NCBI RefSeq assembly: GCF_024169245.1
Contig: NZ_JALJWP010000001.1
Coordinates: 3,101,501 to 3,165,500, forward strand
DNA length: 64,000 bases
Origin: Pseudomonas koreensis
GTDB lineage: Bacteria > Pseudomonadota > Gammaproteobacteria > Pseudomonadales > Pseudomonadaceae
Direction of reading: 5' to 3'
Both the position numbers and the translations under genes were made by a program. Shown here piece after piece: positions 49,588-58,149 of this stretch. The notes beneath the pieces were generated by a model, which had not been told where the DNA came from, searched no databases, and saw only the letters and a program-made list of their open reading frames with translations. Each line of letters opens with the position of its first letter. Positions within the stretch are counted from its first letter, which is position 1.

Positions 49588-49674
49588 TGTAGGAGCTGCG
49601 GCACGCTGCGATCTTTTGATCCTGATGTTGAAGATCAAAAGATCGCAGCCTCGTTGCACTCGTCAGCTCCTACA
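49588..49674. repeat. REPIN, family A subtype
   Basis: Inverted repeats GTAGGAGCTGCGGCACGCTG ... and CGCAGCCTCGTTGCAC...CAGCTCCTACA; same subtype as at 18.2 kb. It lies between the kinase promoter region and the TetR gene end. Confidence 0.88.
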
Positions 49675-49686
49675 TCAATGCTTGCG

Positions 49687-50229
49687 TCAGTCCGGACGCA
49701 GCGCAATATCGATCAGGCGGTGCAACTCATCAACCTCCAGCGCCGCCGCCGAAAACAGAATCCGGAACACCACCGGCGCCACCACCAGATTGATCAAGCG
49801 ATCGACACTCGGCGTTTTCTCATGCGGATAGCGATCGACAATGGTCTGCAACTGCGCACCAATGATTGCCACGCAATACCCCGGCGTCGCGCTCGCCTGC
49901 ACGTCACGCATCATGTTGCGTCCGACTTCCGAACTCATCTCGTCGAGGTACTGCTCGGCCCACGCACGGATATCGCCACGCAGGCTGCCAGTGTTCGCCG
50001 GCTCGCTGTCCGGGCGCATGCGGGCGAGGGCGACGTCCGCCAGCAACGCCGCCAGATCACCCCAGCGTCGATAGATTGTCGACGGCGTAACGCCCGCGCG
50101 GGCGGCGATTTGCGGGACGGTCACGGTGGAACGTTCCTGCTCTTGCAGCAGCGCATTGACCGCCGAATGAATCGACTCTTGCACCCGGGCACTGCGGCCA
50201 CCGGGGCGTAAACCTTCTTTAATAGCCAT
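49687..50229 (-). CDS. TetR/AcrR family transcriptional regulator
   Basis: A 180-residue repressor. The N-terminal helix-turn-helix is VTVPQIAARAGVTPSTIYRRWGDLAALLADVAL, followed by a helical ligand domain of the TetR_C type. It is divergent from an MFS exporter gene; the 91-base gap contains a perfect 17-bp inverted repeat that is a likely operator or RNA hairpin. It probably represses that exporter. Ligand unknown. Confidence 0.92.
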   Translation of the reverse strand: MAIKEGLRPGGRSARVQESIHSAVNALLQEQERSTVTVPQIAARAGVTPSTIYRRWGDLAALLADVALARMRPDSEPANTGSLRGDIRAWAEQYLDEMSSEVGRNMMRDVQASATPGYCVAIIGAQLQTIVDRYPHEKTPSVDRLINLVVAPVVFRILFSAAALEVDELHRLIDIALRPD

Positions 50230-50275
50230 GGCCCAGACCTTAACACAAAGAATTTGCTTTAAGCGCGAAGCGGTA

Positions 50276-50318
50276 GCACACTCCGCAAAAGCAAAAAGTT
50301 AGCTTTTGCGGAGTGTGC
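50276..50318. promoter_or_regulatory. Perfect 17-bp inverted repeat before the MFS exporter
   Basis: GCACACTCCGCAAAAGC (50276-50292), a 9-base loop AAAAAGTTA, and GCTTTTGCGGAGTGTGC (50302-50318). The right arm holds the GGAG ribosome site of the MFS gene (ATG 50321). It could be the TetR operator, an RNA hairpin that hides the ribosome site, or both. Confidence 0.8.
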
Positions 50319-50320
50319 CT

Positions 50321-51508
50321 ATGACCAGCCTTGCGTCCCATCGATCCAGCCTGTGGTTTCTGGCGATCACCTTACTCAGTTTTCTCGCCGCTTCCACCGC
50401 GCCGACGCCTTTGTATCGCTTGTATCAGGACCAGCTGCACTTCTCAGCGGCGATGCTGACGCTGATTTTCGCCGTTTATGCGTTGAGTCTGCTGGCGGCG
50501 TTACTGACGGTCGGTTCGCTATCCGACCATCTGGGGCGTAAGCCAGTGATTTTCACCGCTGTGCTGCTCAATGCGCTGGCCATGCTGCTGTTCATTTATG
50601 CCGACAGCGTCGCCTGGTTGGTCGGCGCGCGGGTGCTGCAGGGTTTCGCCACCGGCATGGCCACTGCCGCCTTGAGCGCAACATTGCTCGACACCGATCG
50701 CCAGCAGGGGCCGTTGATCAACAGCGTCGCGCCGTTACTCGGAATGGCTTTGGGCGGTTTGGGCTGTGGCTTGCTGGCAGAGTTCGCACCGGCACCGTTG
50801 CAACTGACTTACGGGTTGCTGTTGGCGTTGTTCGTGTTGCAAGGCCTGTATGTCTGGCGCTTGCCGGAAAGTGTCTCGCGACAGAGCGGGGCGTGGGCGT
50901 CGTTGCGGCCGACCTTGCATGTGCCGGTGCAGGCGCGTTCAACGTTGTGGCGAGTGCTGCCACTGAACACCGCAACCTGGGCGCTGGGAGGTTTTTATGC
51001 CTCGCTGGCACCGTCATTGGTGCGCACGGCCACTGGCTCGACCTCCAATCTGATCGGCGGTGCGACGGTTGCGGCACTGACCGTGACCGGCGCGTTGATG
51101 ATCTTCACGATGCGTAACCGCCCGGCCGCTCAGGCACTGCGGCTGGGCGCGAGCTTGCTGCCGGTCGGGCTGATATTGATTTTGTTCGGAGTGCATGGCG
51201 CTAGCCTGTCGCTGTTTTTCTTCGGCACGCTGGTCGCCGGTTGCGGTTTCGGTTCGGGCTTTTTGGGGGCTGTGCGCAGTCTGGTGCCGCTGGCCTTGCC
51301 CCACGAGCGAGCCGGGTTGATGTCGGCGTATTACGCGCTCAGTTATCTGGCGTTCTGTTTGCCGGCGCTGCTGGCCGGGCATCTGGCTCGCAGTTTCGGG
51401 CTCCTGGCGACTACTGATGGTTACGGCGTTGTGTTGATCGTGCTGGCCGTGGCTGCGCTGCTGCTCAGTCTGCGTCCGCCGGCGCGCAAAGTTTGCAGCG
51501 CTCCTTGA
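50321..51508 (+). CDS. MFS transporter (TetR-linked)
   Basis: A 395-residue 12-helix major facilitator of the multidrug/sugar efflux type. The N-terminal half has STAPTPLYRLYQDQLHFSAAMLTLIFAVYALSLLAALLTVGSLSDHLGRKPVIF with the loop 2-3 motif. It likely exports a compound sensed by the divergent TetR protein. ATG 50321 follows GGAG in the inverted repeat. Confidence 0.92.
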   Translation: MTSLASHRSSLWFLAITLLSFLAASTAPTPLYRLYQDQLHFSAAMLTLIFAVYALSLLAALLTVGSLSDHLGRKPVIFTAVLLNALAMLLFIYADSVAWLVGARVLQGFATGMATAALSATLLDTDRQQGPLINSVAPLLGMALGGLGCGLLAEFAPAPLQLTYGLLLALFVLQGLYVWRLPESVSRQSGAWASLRPTLHVPVQARSTLWRVLPLNTATWALGGFYASLAPSLVRTATGSTSNLIGGATVAALTVTGALMIFTMRNRPAAQALRLGASLLPVGLILILFGVHGASLSLFFFGTLVAGCGFGSGFLGAVRSLVPLALPHERAGLMSAYYALSYLAFCLPALLAGHLARSFGLLATTDGYGVVLIVLAVAALLLSLRPPARKVCSAP

Positions 51509-51557
51509 GCGCCGCGGTTTCGGTTAGCCTTGGCGAACTTCTCTCACGGATCGACTC

Positions 51558-51869
51558 ATGAAGATTATCCGCAGTAAATCGTTTACCGCCGAACGCGCCT
51601 GGGGTGCGCTGGACATCGCCAATATGAACGGCATCACTACGCGCCTGCACTGGACCGACCAGCCGTACAAGTGGCACGTCAACGACGGTGAGGAGGTGTT
51701 CGTGGTGCTCGATGGTCAGGTGCAGATGCACTTTCGCGAAAGCGGCGAAGAGCGACACGTTCTATTGGAAGTGGGCGACATTTTCTACGCCTCGGTCGGC
51801 ACCGAGCATGTCGCCCATCCGCAAGGAGTGGCGCGGATTCTGGTGGTGGAAGCCGAAGGCAGCGTTTAA
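51558..51869 (+). CDS. Cupin domain protein
   Basis: A 103-residue single cupin. The metal motif is YKWHVNDGEEVFVVLDGQVQMHF (one His replaced relative to the strict HxH form) and the second motif is VGTEHVAHPQGVARILVVE. It could be a small-molecule isomerase or binding protein. It follows the MFS gene on the same strand after a 49-base gap. A 12-bp hairpin lies right after its stop. Confidence 0.85.
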   Translation: MKIIRSKSFTAERAWGALDIANMNGITTRLHWTDQPYKWHVNDGEEVFVVLDGQVQMHFRESGEERHVLLEVGDIFYASVGTEHVAHPQGVARILVVEAEGSV

Positions 51870-51897
51870 CTGTTTATCTGCAAAACAGATAACAGTT
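51868..51897 (+). promoter_or_regulatory. Hairpin after the cupin gene
   Basis: AACTGTTTATCTG pairs with CAGATAACAGTT across a CAAAA loop, with one bulged base. It has no T tract, so it may stabilise the cupin mRNA or form a weak operator, rather than terminate. Confidence 0.5.
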
Positions 51898-51971
51898 AGA
51901 GATATTACCCGTTATATCGATATTCGATTCAGATCTACCATGGGCTCAACCTCACCAGAGGACAGGAGTTC

Positions 51972-53126
51972 ATGATGATTTGCCCCAACAGTGTCACCCC
52001 CGGCTACAAGCCTTTCAGCCAGCTTCAGCATCCGCGCGAAGTGATCCGTCAATTCACGCCTAACTGGTTCGCCGCGACCATGGGTACCGGAGTGCTGGCA
52101 TTGGCGCTGGCACAATTACCACTGGCCATTCCCGGATTGCGCGCCGTGGCCGAGGCGCTGTGGCTGTTCAATATTGTGTTGTTTGCGCTGTTTACCGCTG
52201 CCTACGCTGCGCGGTGGATTTTGTTCTTTGACGAGGCGCGGCGGATTTTCGGCCATTCAACCGTGTCGATGTTCTTCGGCACCATTCCCATGGGCCTGGC
52301 GACGATCATCAACGGCTTTCTGTTGTTCGGCCTGCCGCGCTGGGGCGACGATGTCATTCAACTGGTTGAAGTGTTGTGGTGGATCGATGTCGCGATGTCG
52401 CTGGCCTGCGGTGTTTTGATTCCGTACATGATGTTTACCCGTCAGGAACACAGCATCGATCAGATGACCGCGGTCTGGTTGCTGCCAGTAGTGGCGGCGG
52501 AAGTGGCAGCGGCCAGCGGCGGCTTGCTCGCCCCGCATCTGACCGACGCTCATGCGCAACTCATCGTACTGACCACCAGCTATGTGCTCTGGGCTTTTTC
52601 CCTGCCGGTGGCGTTCAGCATCCTGACCATCCTGTTGTTGCGCATGGCCTTGCACAAACTGCCCCACGAAAACATGGCTGCGTCGAGCTGGCTGGCCCTC
52701 GGGCCGATCGGCACCGGTGCGTTGGGCATGTTGCTGCTGGGCGGTGAGGCCCCAGCGATTTTTGCCGCGAATGGTCTGCCCGGTGTCGGCGAAATCGCTT
52801 CCGGTCTGGGCCTGGTGGCGGGGATTACGCTGTGGGGTTTTGGTCTGTGGTGGATGTTGATGGCGCTGTTGATCACCGTGCGTTATCTGCGTGACGGCAT
52901 TCCGTTCAACCTCGGCTGGTGGGGCTTCACCTTCCCGCTGGGCGTGTATTCCCTGGCGACGCTGAAACTGGCGAGCATCCTCGATCTGACGTTTTTCAGC
53001 ATGTTCGGTACGGCGCTGGTGATTTTGTTGGCGGCGATGTGGCTGATCGTCGGCAAGCGCACCGTGCAGGGCGCGTGGCGTGGCGAGCTGTTTGTCTCGC
53101 CGTGTATCGCAGGTTTGAAGAAATAA
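51972..53126 (+). CDS. TDT family transporter (TehA/Mae1/SSU1 type)
   Basis: A 384-residue, ten-helix transporter of the tellurite-resistance/dicarboxylate (TDT) family. REVIRQFTPNWFAATMGTGVLALAL is the family start, and the late segment GWWGFTFPLGVYSLATLKLASI is also typical. Members move C4-dicarboxylates, sulfite or tellurite. Substrate unknown here. Two adjacent ATGs (51972, 51975) exist; the second sits better relative to CAGGAG. Confidence 0.87.
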   Translation: MMICPNSVTPGYKPFSQLQHPREVIRQFTPNWFAATMGTGVLALALAQLPLAIPGLRAVAEALWLFNIVLFALFTAAYAARWILFFDEARRIFGHSTVSMFFGTIPMGLATIINGFLLFGLPRWGDDVIQLVEVLWWIDVAMSLACGVLIPYMMFTRQEHSIDQMTAVWLLPVVAAEVAAASGGLLAPHLTDAHAQLIVLTTSYVLWAFSLPVAFSILTILLLRMALHKLPHENMAASSWLALGPIGTGALGMLLLGGEAPAIFAANGLPGVGEIASGLGLVAGITLWGFGLWWMLMALLITVRYLRDGIPFNLGWWGFTFPLGVYSLATLKLASILDLTFFSMFGTALVILLAAMWLIVGKRTVQGAWRGELFVSPCIAGLKK

Positions 53127-53136
53127 ACTGAAAAGT

Positions 53137-53205
53137 TTAGGTAAGGTGTGGCCTGGATCGCGGTGCGGGATTCCAATAACAAGCACCCCAGGCCTCACTA
53201 CCTAA
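53137..53205 (+). ncRNA. Structured leader upstream of lplT-plsC
   Basis: A nested hairpin: outer stem TTAGGTA/TACCTAA, then GTG/CAC past an AG bulge, then GGCCTGG/CCAGGCC after a T-T mismatch, then GGTGC/GCACC after a five-base bulge, with a 16-base apical loop. It ends 18 bases before the gene start and spans most of the gap. It may be a cis-regulatory RNA. It lacks a terminator T tract. Confidence 0.55.
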
Positions 53206-53223
53206 CATCAGGAAACACGGAAG

Positions 53224-55095
53224 ATGAGTCACCCCTCACAGTTCAACCTGTTGCGCACCCGGCGCTTTTTGCCCTTCTTTATTACCCAGTCGCTCGGCGC
53301 GTTCAACGACAACGTTTTCAAGCAGTCGTTGATCCTCGCCATCCTCTATCGGCTGACCATCGAGGGTGACCGCTCGATCTGGGTCAATCTGTGCGCGCTG
53401 CTGTTTATCCTGCCGTTTTTCCTGTTCTCGGCGCTGGCCGGGCAGTTCGGGGAAAAATTCGCCAAGGACGCGTTGATCCGTCTGATCAAACTCGCGGAAA
53501 TCGCCATCATGGCCGTAGGATCGATCGGCTTTCTCTTCGATCATCTGTCGCTGATGCTGGTGGCGCTGTTCGCCATGGGCACACACTCGGCGTTGTTCGG
53601 CCCGGTGAAGTATTCGATCCTGCCGCAGGCTTTGCGCGATGACGAACTGGTCGGCGGCAACGGTCTGGTGGAAATGGGCACGTTTCTGGCAATTCTCGCC
53701 GGCACCATCGGCGCCGGGATCATGATGTCGTCCGAGCACTACGCGCCGGTGGTCTCCGCAGCGATCGTCGGCATTGCCGTGCTGGGTTATCTGGCCAGCC
53801 GCAGCATTCCGCGTGCGGCGGCATCGTCGCCGGAAATGCGCCTGAACTGGAACATCTTCAGCCAGTCCTGGGCGACGCTGAAACTCGGCCTGGGCCAGAC
53901 GCCAGCGGTGTCGCGCTCGATTGTCGGCAACTCGTGGTTCTGGTTTGTCGGGGCGATCTACCTGACGCAGATCCCGGCCTACGCCAAGGAGTGGATGCAC
54001 GGCGACGAAACAGTGGTGACGCTTATTCTGACGGTGTTCTCGGTGGGGATCGCGCTGGGTTCGATGCTTTGCGAAAAGCTCTCCGGGCGCAAAGTCGAGA
54101 TCGGTCTGGTGCCGTTCGGCTCGTTCGGCCTGACCGTGTTTGGCCTGTTGCTGTGGTGGCATTCCGGGGGCATCCCGGACAGCGTCACCGGCCATAGCTG
54201 GATTGCCGTGTTGGGCTTCGTTCACACCTGGGCGGTGTTGATCGACATCCTTGGCCTGGGCATTTTCGGCGGCTTCTATATCGTGCCGTTGTACGCGCTG
54301 ATCCAGTCGCGCACGGCTGAAAACGAGCGGGCGCGGGTGATTGCCGCCAACAACATTCTCAACGCGCTGTTTATGGTGGTGTCGGCGATTGTTTCGATCG
54401 TTTTGTTGAGTGTTGCCAAGTTGTCGATTCCGCAACTGTTCCTGGTGGTGTCGCTGCTGAACATTGGCGTCAACGCCTACATCTTCAAGATCGTGCCCGA
54501 GTTCAGCATGCGCTTCATGATCTGGCTGCTCAGCCATTCCATGTACCGCGTCGAGCATCGCAACCTTGAAGCGATCCCGGACGAGGGGGCGGCGCTGCTG
54601 GTGTGCAATCACGTGTCATTCGTTGATGCCTTGCTGATCGGCGGGGCAGTGCGTAGGCCGATTCGCTTTGTCATGTACTACAAGATCTACAACTTGCCGG
54701 TGCTGAATTTTATCTTTCGCACGGCGGGCGCGATTCCTATCGCCGGACGCCAGGAAGATATCCAGATCTACGAAAAAGCCTTCACGCGCATTGCTCAATA
54801 TCTGAAGGACGGCGAACTGGTGTGCATCTTCCCGGAAGGCAAATTGACCGCCAACGGCGAGATCAACGAATTTCGCGGTGGTGTGACGCGGATTCTCGAA
54901 GAGACGCCTGTGCCGGTGATCCCGCTGGCGTTGCAGGGGTTGTGGGGGAGTTTCTTCAGTCGCGATCCGAACAAGGGCTTGTTCCAGCGGCTGTGGTCGC
55001 GGGTGACGCTGGTGGCAGGACCGGCGATTACCGAAGGGGCGGAGCCGGCGAAGTTGCAAGAGTTGGTGGGGGAGTTGCGCGGATCTGTTAGATAG
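53224..55095 (+). CDS. LplT-PlsC fusion: lysophospholipid transporter plus acyltransferase
   Basis: A 623-residue protein. Residues 1 to about 430 form an MFS domain of the LplT type (SLGAFNDNVFKQSLILAI, LFGPVKYSILPQAL). Residues about 435-620 form a PlsC acyltransferase with the HX4D motif His463-Asp468 (CNHVSFVDALL) and FPEGKLTANGEINEF. Together they suggest uptake and re-acylation of lysophospholipids at the inner membrane. It lacks the acyl-ACP/CoA synthetase domain found in full-length Aas-type fusions. The structured leader is just upstream. Confidence 0.92.
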   Translation: MSHPSQFNLLRTRRFLPFFITQSLGAFNDNVFKQSLILAILYRLTIEGDRSIWVNLCALLFILPFFLFSALAGQFGEKFAKDALIRLIKLAEIAIMAVGSIGFLFDHLSLMLVALFAMGTHSALFGPVKYSILPQALRDDELVGGNGLVEMGTFLAILAGTIGAGIMMSSEHYAPVVSAAIVGIAVLGYLASRSIPRAAASSPEMRLNWNIFSQSWATLKLGLGQTPAVSRSIVGNSWFWFVGAIYLTQIPAYAKEWMHGDETVVTLILTVFSVGIALGSMLCEKLSGRKVEIGLVPFGSFGLTVFGLLLWWHSGGIPDSVTGHSWIAVLGFVHTWAVLIDILGLGIFGGFYIVPLYALIQSRTAENERARVIAANNILNALFMVVSAIVSIVLLSVAKLSIPQLFLVVSLLNIGVNAYIFKIVPEFSMRFMIWLLSHSMYRVEHRNLEAIPDEGAALLVCNHVSFVDALLIGGAVRRPIRFVMYYKIYNLPVLNFIFRTAGAIPIAGRQEDIQIYEKAFTRIAQYLKDGELVCIFPEGKLTANGEINEFRGGVTRILEETPVPVIPLALQGLWGSFFSRDPNKGLFQRLWSRVTLVAGPAITEGAEPAKLQELVGELRGSVR

Positions 55096-55113
55096 TCGGT
55101 GCATCAAAAGGCC

Positions 55114-55198
55114 CCTTCGCGAGCAGGCTCGCTCCCACAGGTGACCGTGTTCCAATGACGGAATGCGGTTGAATGTGGGAGCGAGCCTGCTCGCGAAG
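55114..55198. repeat. REPIN, family B
   Basis: Inverted CTTCGCGAGCAGGCTCGCTC...ACA / TGTGGGAGCGAGCCTGCTCG with a 34-base spacer, between the convergent lplT-plsC and gdx genes. Confidence 0.9.
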
Positions 55199-55209
55199 AC
55201 GGTAGTGGC

Positions 55210-55524
55210 TTAAGCGCTGACTTTAAGGCCTATCAAACCCGTGACGATCAACGCCACACTCGCCAGCCTGATCAACGCCATCGATTCGCCGAACAGAATG
55301 ATCCCGGCAATCACCGTACCCACCGCACCGACGCCAGTCCAGATCGCATAAGCCGTGCCCAACGGCAATTCCTTCATCGCCAGGCCCAGCAAACCCAGAC
55401 TGATAGCCATGGCGGCAACGGTCAGGGCGGTGGGGAGCGGGCGGGTGAAACCGTCAGTGTATTTCAGCCCGACGGCCCAGCCGACTTCGAACAGGCCGGC
55501 GCAAAACAGAATGATCCAGGACAT
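55210..55524 (-). CDS. gdx: Guanidinium exporter, SMR family (SugE/Gdx)
   Basis: A 104-residue, four-helix small multidrug resistance protein. The essential Glu is in [16 protein letters not shown] (about residue 13), and the last helix has [15 protein letters not shown]. The upstream guanidine-II riboswitch supports guanidine/guanidinium export rather than quaternary-ammonium resistance. Formerly annotated sugE. Confidence 0.93.
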   Translation of the reverse strand: MSWIILFCAGLFEVGWAVGLKYTDGFTRPLPTALTVAAMAISLGLLGLAMKELPLGTAYAIWTGVGAVGTVIAGIILFGESMALIRLASVALIVTGLIGLKVSA

Positions 55525-55539
55525 GCAGGACCTCCATCG

Positions 55540-55602
55540 ATTGACGGGGTCGTCCCCAGATTAATGACTCGAACGAGCCGCAGGGTCGTCCCCGCGTTGC
55601 GC
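55540..55602 (-). ncRNA. Guanidine-II riboswitch (mini-ykkC)
   Basis: On the minus strand, two short GC hairpins each close with an ACGA loop: GCGGGGACGACCCTGC (plus coordinates 55580-55595) and GGGGACGACCCC (about 55545-55556). The pair of ACGR-loop hairpins just upstream of a SugE/Gdx ribosome site defines the mini-ykkC guanidine-II class. Guanidine binding is expected to free the ribosome site. Confidence 0.9.
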
Positions 55603-55643
55603 AATATAGTGACGAGCATTAACCCGGGGATCAAGTTTTCGGC

Positions 55644-56609
55644 TCAGTCGACCGCCCGTTGCGCGAGATTGTCGCGGTCTTCCTTTTCGCTCATGCGCCG
55701 GAAGTACGTCGACAGCAGAGCACCAGAAATGTTGTGCCAGACGCTGAACAGAGCGCTCGGCACCGCCGCCAGCGGCGAGAAGTGCGCACTGGCCAACGCC
55801 GCACCCAGTCCCGAGTTCTGCATACCGACTTCCAGTGCCAGCGACTTGCGCTGAGCCAAAGGCAAGCCGAACAGGCGCCCGGTGAAGTAACCGAGCAGAT
55901 AGCCGAAGCTGTTGTGCAGCATCACCACTGCCATGATCAGCAGACCGGACTCGGCGATTTTCGCCTGACTCGCCGCCACGACGGCGGTGACGATAATCAC
56001 GATGCTGACCACCGACACCAACGGCAACACATCCACCGCATGCCGTACCTTGTCGCCGAGCAGACGCTGTGCGACCACGCCGAGAATGATTGGCAGCAGC
56101 ACCACTTGCAGGATCGACCAGAACAGCTCCATGAACGACACCGGCAACCACGCCGAGGCGAGCAGCCAGATCAGCGCCGGGGTCAGCAACGGGGCAAGCA
56201 GGGTAGTGACCGCGGCGATCGCCACGGAAAGCGCCAGATCACCGCGCGCCAGCCAGGTCATCACGTTCGACGACGTGCCACTCGGGCAGCAGCCGACCAG
56301 AATTACGCCGACGGCGATTTCCGGCGGCAGGTGAAAAACCTGGCAGAGCAACCACGCCACACCCGGCATGATCACGAAATGCGCAACCACGCCCAGCGCC
56401 ACCCGCCACGGATGCCGAGCGACGGCGGCGAAGTCTTCAAGTTTGAGGGTCAGGCCCATGCCGAACATCACCAGACCCAGCAGCGGTACGATCGCGCTTT
56501 TCAGACCGATGAACCACGCCGGTTGCAGGAACGCCACGACGGCGAATATCAGAACCCAGTAAGCGAAGGTATTGCCGACAAAGCGGCTGAGTGCAGCCAG
56601 TGCGCGCAT
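55644..56609 (-). CDS. Bile acid:sodium symporter family protein
   Basis: A 321-residue membrane protein with about ten helices. It shows family segments LGLVMFGMGLTLKLEDF, ILVGCCPSGTSSNVMTWLARGDLALSVAIAAVTT and EVGMQNSGLGAALASAHFSPLAAVPSALFSVWHNISGALL. These resemble the BASS/SBF group (pantothenate or 2-keto acid uptake in some bacteria). The start at 56609 (MRALAAL) has AAGGA upstream. Substrate unknown. Confidence 0.9.
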   Translation of the reverse strand: MRALAALSRFVGNTFAYWVLIFAVVAFLQPAWFIGLKSAIVPLLGLVMFGMGLTLKLEDFAAVARHPWRVALGVVAHFVIMPGVAWLLCQVFHLPPEIAVGVILVGCCPSGTSSNVMTWLARGDLALSVAIAAVTTLLAPLLTPALIWLLASAWLPVSFMELFWSILQVVLLPIILGVVAQRLLGDKVRHAVDVLPLVSVVSIVIIVTAVVAASQAKIAESGLLIMAVVMLHNSFGYLLGYFTGRLFGLPLAQRKSLALEVGMQNSGLGAALASAHFSPLAAVPSALFSVWHNISGALLSTYFRRMSEKEDRDNLAQRAVD

Positions 56610-56648
56610 GGCTTGATCCTTGTTATTAAAAGAACAGCACAAAACAAA

Positions 56649-56738
56649 TGTAGGAGTGAGCCTGCTCGCGATAGCGGTCTATCAGTCAACATATTCGTTG
56701 AATGTCAGTCCCTCATCGCGAGCAGGCTCACTCCTACA
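56649..56738. repeat. REPIN, family B variant
   Basis: Inverted TGTAGGAGTGAGCCTGCTCG repeats with a 31-base spacer, upstream of the symporter and downstream of rdgC; same subtype as at 8.4 kb. Confidence 0.9.
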
Positions 56739-56757
56739 GTTTGAACCTCGCAGGGCT

Positions 56758-57678
56758 TTAGATCCCCTGCGGCATCTCTTCCCCACCCAACGCTTCAACC
56801 AGCGCCGGCAGGAAGTCGCCGAAGGTCAGCATCATCAGGGTGAAGCTGGCATCCAGCTGACCCAAAGCTTCATCTCCGCCGTCCTGTTCCGCCTGATCCT
56901 GCAACAGATCTTCGAATTTCAGGCGCTTGACGGTCATCTTGTCGTCGAGCATGAACGACAGTTTGTCCTGCCAGGCCAGCGACAGCTGAGTGACGACTTT
57001 GCCAGTACTCAGGTGCAGCTGGATTTCTTCGCTGGTCAGGTCCTGACGCTTGCAACGGACGATGCCGCCGTCTTCGTGGGTGTCGCGCAGTTCGCACTCA
57101 TCCAGCACATAGAAATCGTCGGCGGCTTTCTGCGTGGTGACCCACTCGGTCATCACCGCTGTTGGCGCCATTTTCACGGTCAATGGACGGACGGGCAGGG
57201 TGCCGATCACTTCGCGCAGGGTTGAGAGCAGATCTTCGGCGCGTTTCGGGCTGGCCGAGTTGACCAGGATCAGGCCCTGTTTCGGCGCGATGGCAGCGAA
57301 GGTCGACGAACGACGAATGAACGCGCGCGGCAGGAATGCCTGGATGATTTCATCCTTGATCTGATCGCGTTCCTTCTTGTAGACCTTGCGCATCTGCTCG
57401 GCTTCGATCTCTTCGACCTTTTCCTTGACCGCGTCACGCACGACGCTGCCCGGCAGAATGCGTTCTTCTTTACGAGCGGCGACCAGCAGGAAATCCCCGC
57501 TGACGTGCACGAGCGGCGCATCTTCGCCCTTGCCGAATGGTGCAACGAAACCGTAAGTGGTCAGCTCCTGGCTTGCACACGGCCGCGCCAGTTTGGTCGC
57601 CAGTGCAGTCTCCAGCGCCTCGGCATCGACAGGCAGGTCTTGGGTCAGGCGATAGATCAGCAGGTTCTTGAACCACAT
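56758..57678 (-). CDS. rdgC: Recombination-associated protein RdgC
   Basis: A 306-residue ring-forming DNA-binding protein that limits RecA action. [26 protein letters not shown] and the central [21 protein letters not shown] are characteristic. The start at 57678 matches the family; an earlier TTG frame exists. It is divergent from the tRNA cluster promoter. Confidence 0.95.
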   Translation of the reverse strand: MWFKNLLIYRLTQDLPVDAEALETALATKLARPCASQELTTYGFVAPFGKGEDAPLVHVSGDFLLVAARKEERILPGSVVRDAVKEKVEEIEAEQMRKVYKKERDQIKDEIIQAFLPRAFIRRSSTFAAIAPKQGLILVNSASPKRAEDLLSTLREVIGTLPVRPLTVKMAPTAVMTEWVTTQKAADDFYVLDECELRDTHEDGGIVRCKRQDLTSEEIQLHLSTGKVVTQLSLAWQDKLSFMLDDKMTVKRLKFEDLLQDQAEQDGGDEALGQLDASFTLMMLTFGDFLPALVEALGGEEMPQGI

Positions 57679-57788
57679 GGGGTGAGTCACTCCTTTATAC
57701 AAAGGGGGGCATTATTGTCTTCGCCGGGGCATAGGCCAACCCTTCTCTAAGCCTTTGGAAGGCCTCGGAAAATTATTTAAAAAAGTGC

Positions 57789-57817
57789 TTGCCAGAGGTG
57801 GGGGTGCTCCGTAGAAT
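57789..57817 (+). promoter_or_regulatory. tRNA-Val/Asp unit 1 promoter
   Basis: TTGCCA (57789-57794), a 17-base spacer, TAGAAT (57812-57817), and a GC-rich discriminator (GCGCGCC) just downstream, the pattern of a growth-rate-controlled stable RNA promoter. Confidence 0.7.
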
Positions 57818-57837
57818 GCGCGCCACACCGAAGCGAA

Positions 57838-57913
57838 GGGTGATTAGCTCAGCTGGGAGAGCGTCTGCCTTACAAGCAGAATGTCGGCGGTTCGATCCCG
57901 TCATCACCCACCA
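57838..57913 (+). tRNA. tRNA-Val (UAC), copy 1
   Basis: A 76-base cloverleaf. Acceptor GGGTGAT pairs with ATCACCC, the anticodon loop CTTACAA gives UAC (valine GUA/GUG), TTCGATC is in the T loop, and CCA is encoded. Confidence 0.97.
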
Positions 57914-57932
57914 TTCGTTTCAAGTGTTTAGC

Positions 57933-58009
57933 GCAGCGGTAGTTCAGTCGGTTAGAATACCGGCCTGTCACGCCGGGGGTCGCGGGTTCGAGTCCCGTCC
58001 GCTGCGCCA
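57933..58009 (+). tRNA. tRNA-Asp (GUC), copy 1
   Basis: A 77-base cloverleaf. Acceptor GCAGCGG pairs with CCGCTGC, anticodon loop CTGTCAC gives GUC, discriminator G73 and encoded CCA. Confidence 0.97.
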
Positions 58010-58052
58010 TATTCGGTAACCTGGAACACTGAACGCCAGGTCACCAAGGAAG

Positions 58053-58077
58053 AACCCGCTGAGGCGGGTTTTTTTCT
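58053..58077 (+). terminator. Terminator after tRNA unit 1
   Basis: AACCCGC, loop TGAG, GCGGGTT, then a T7 run. Confidence 0.85.
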
Positions 58078-58149
58078 GTCTCAAGGTTGTACATGCGGGA
58101 TGTATCGTTTCACCGGTTTTCAGATTTTTTTGAAAAATATTCAATTAAA

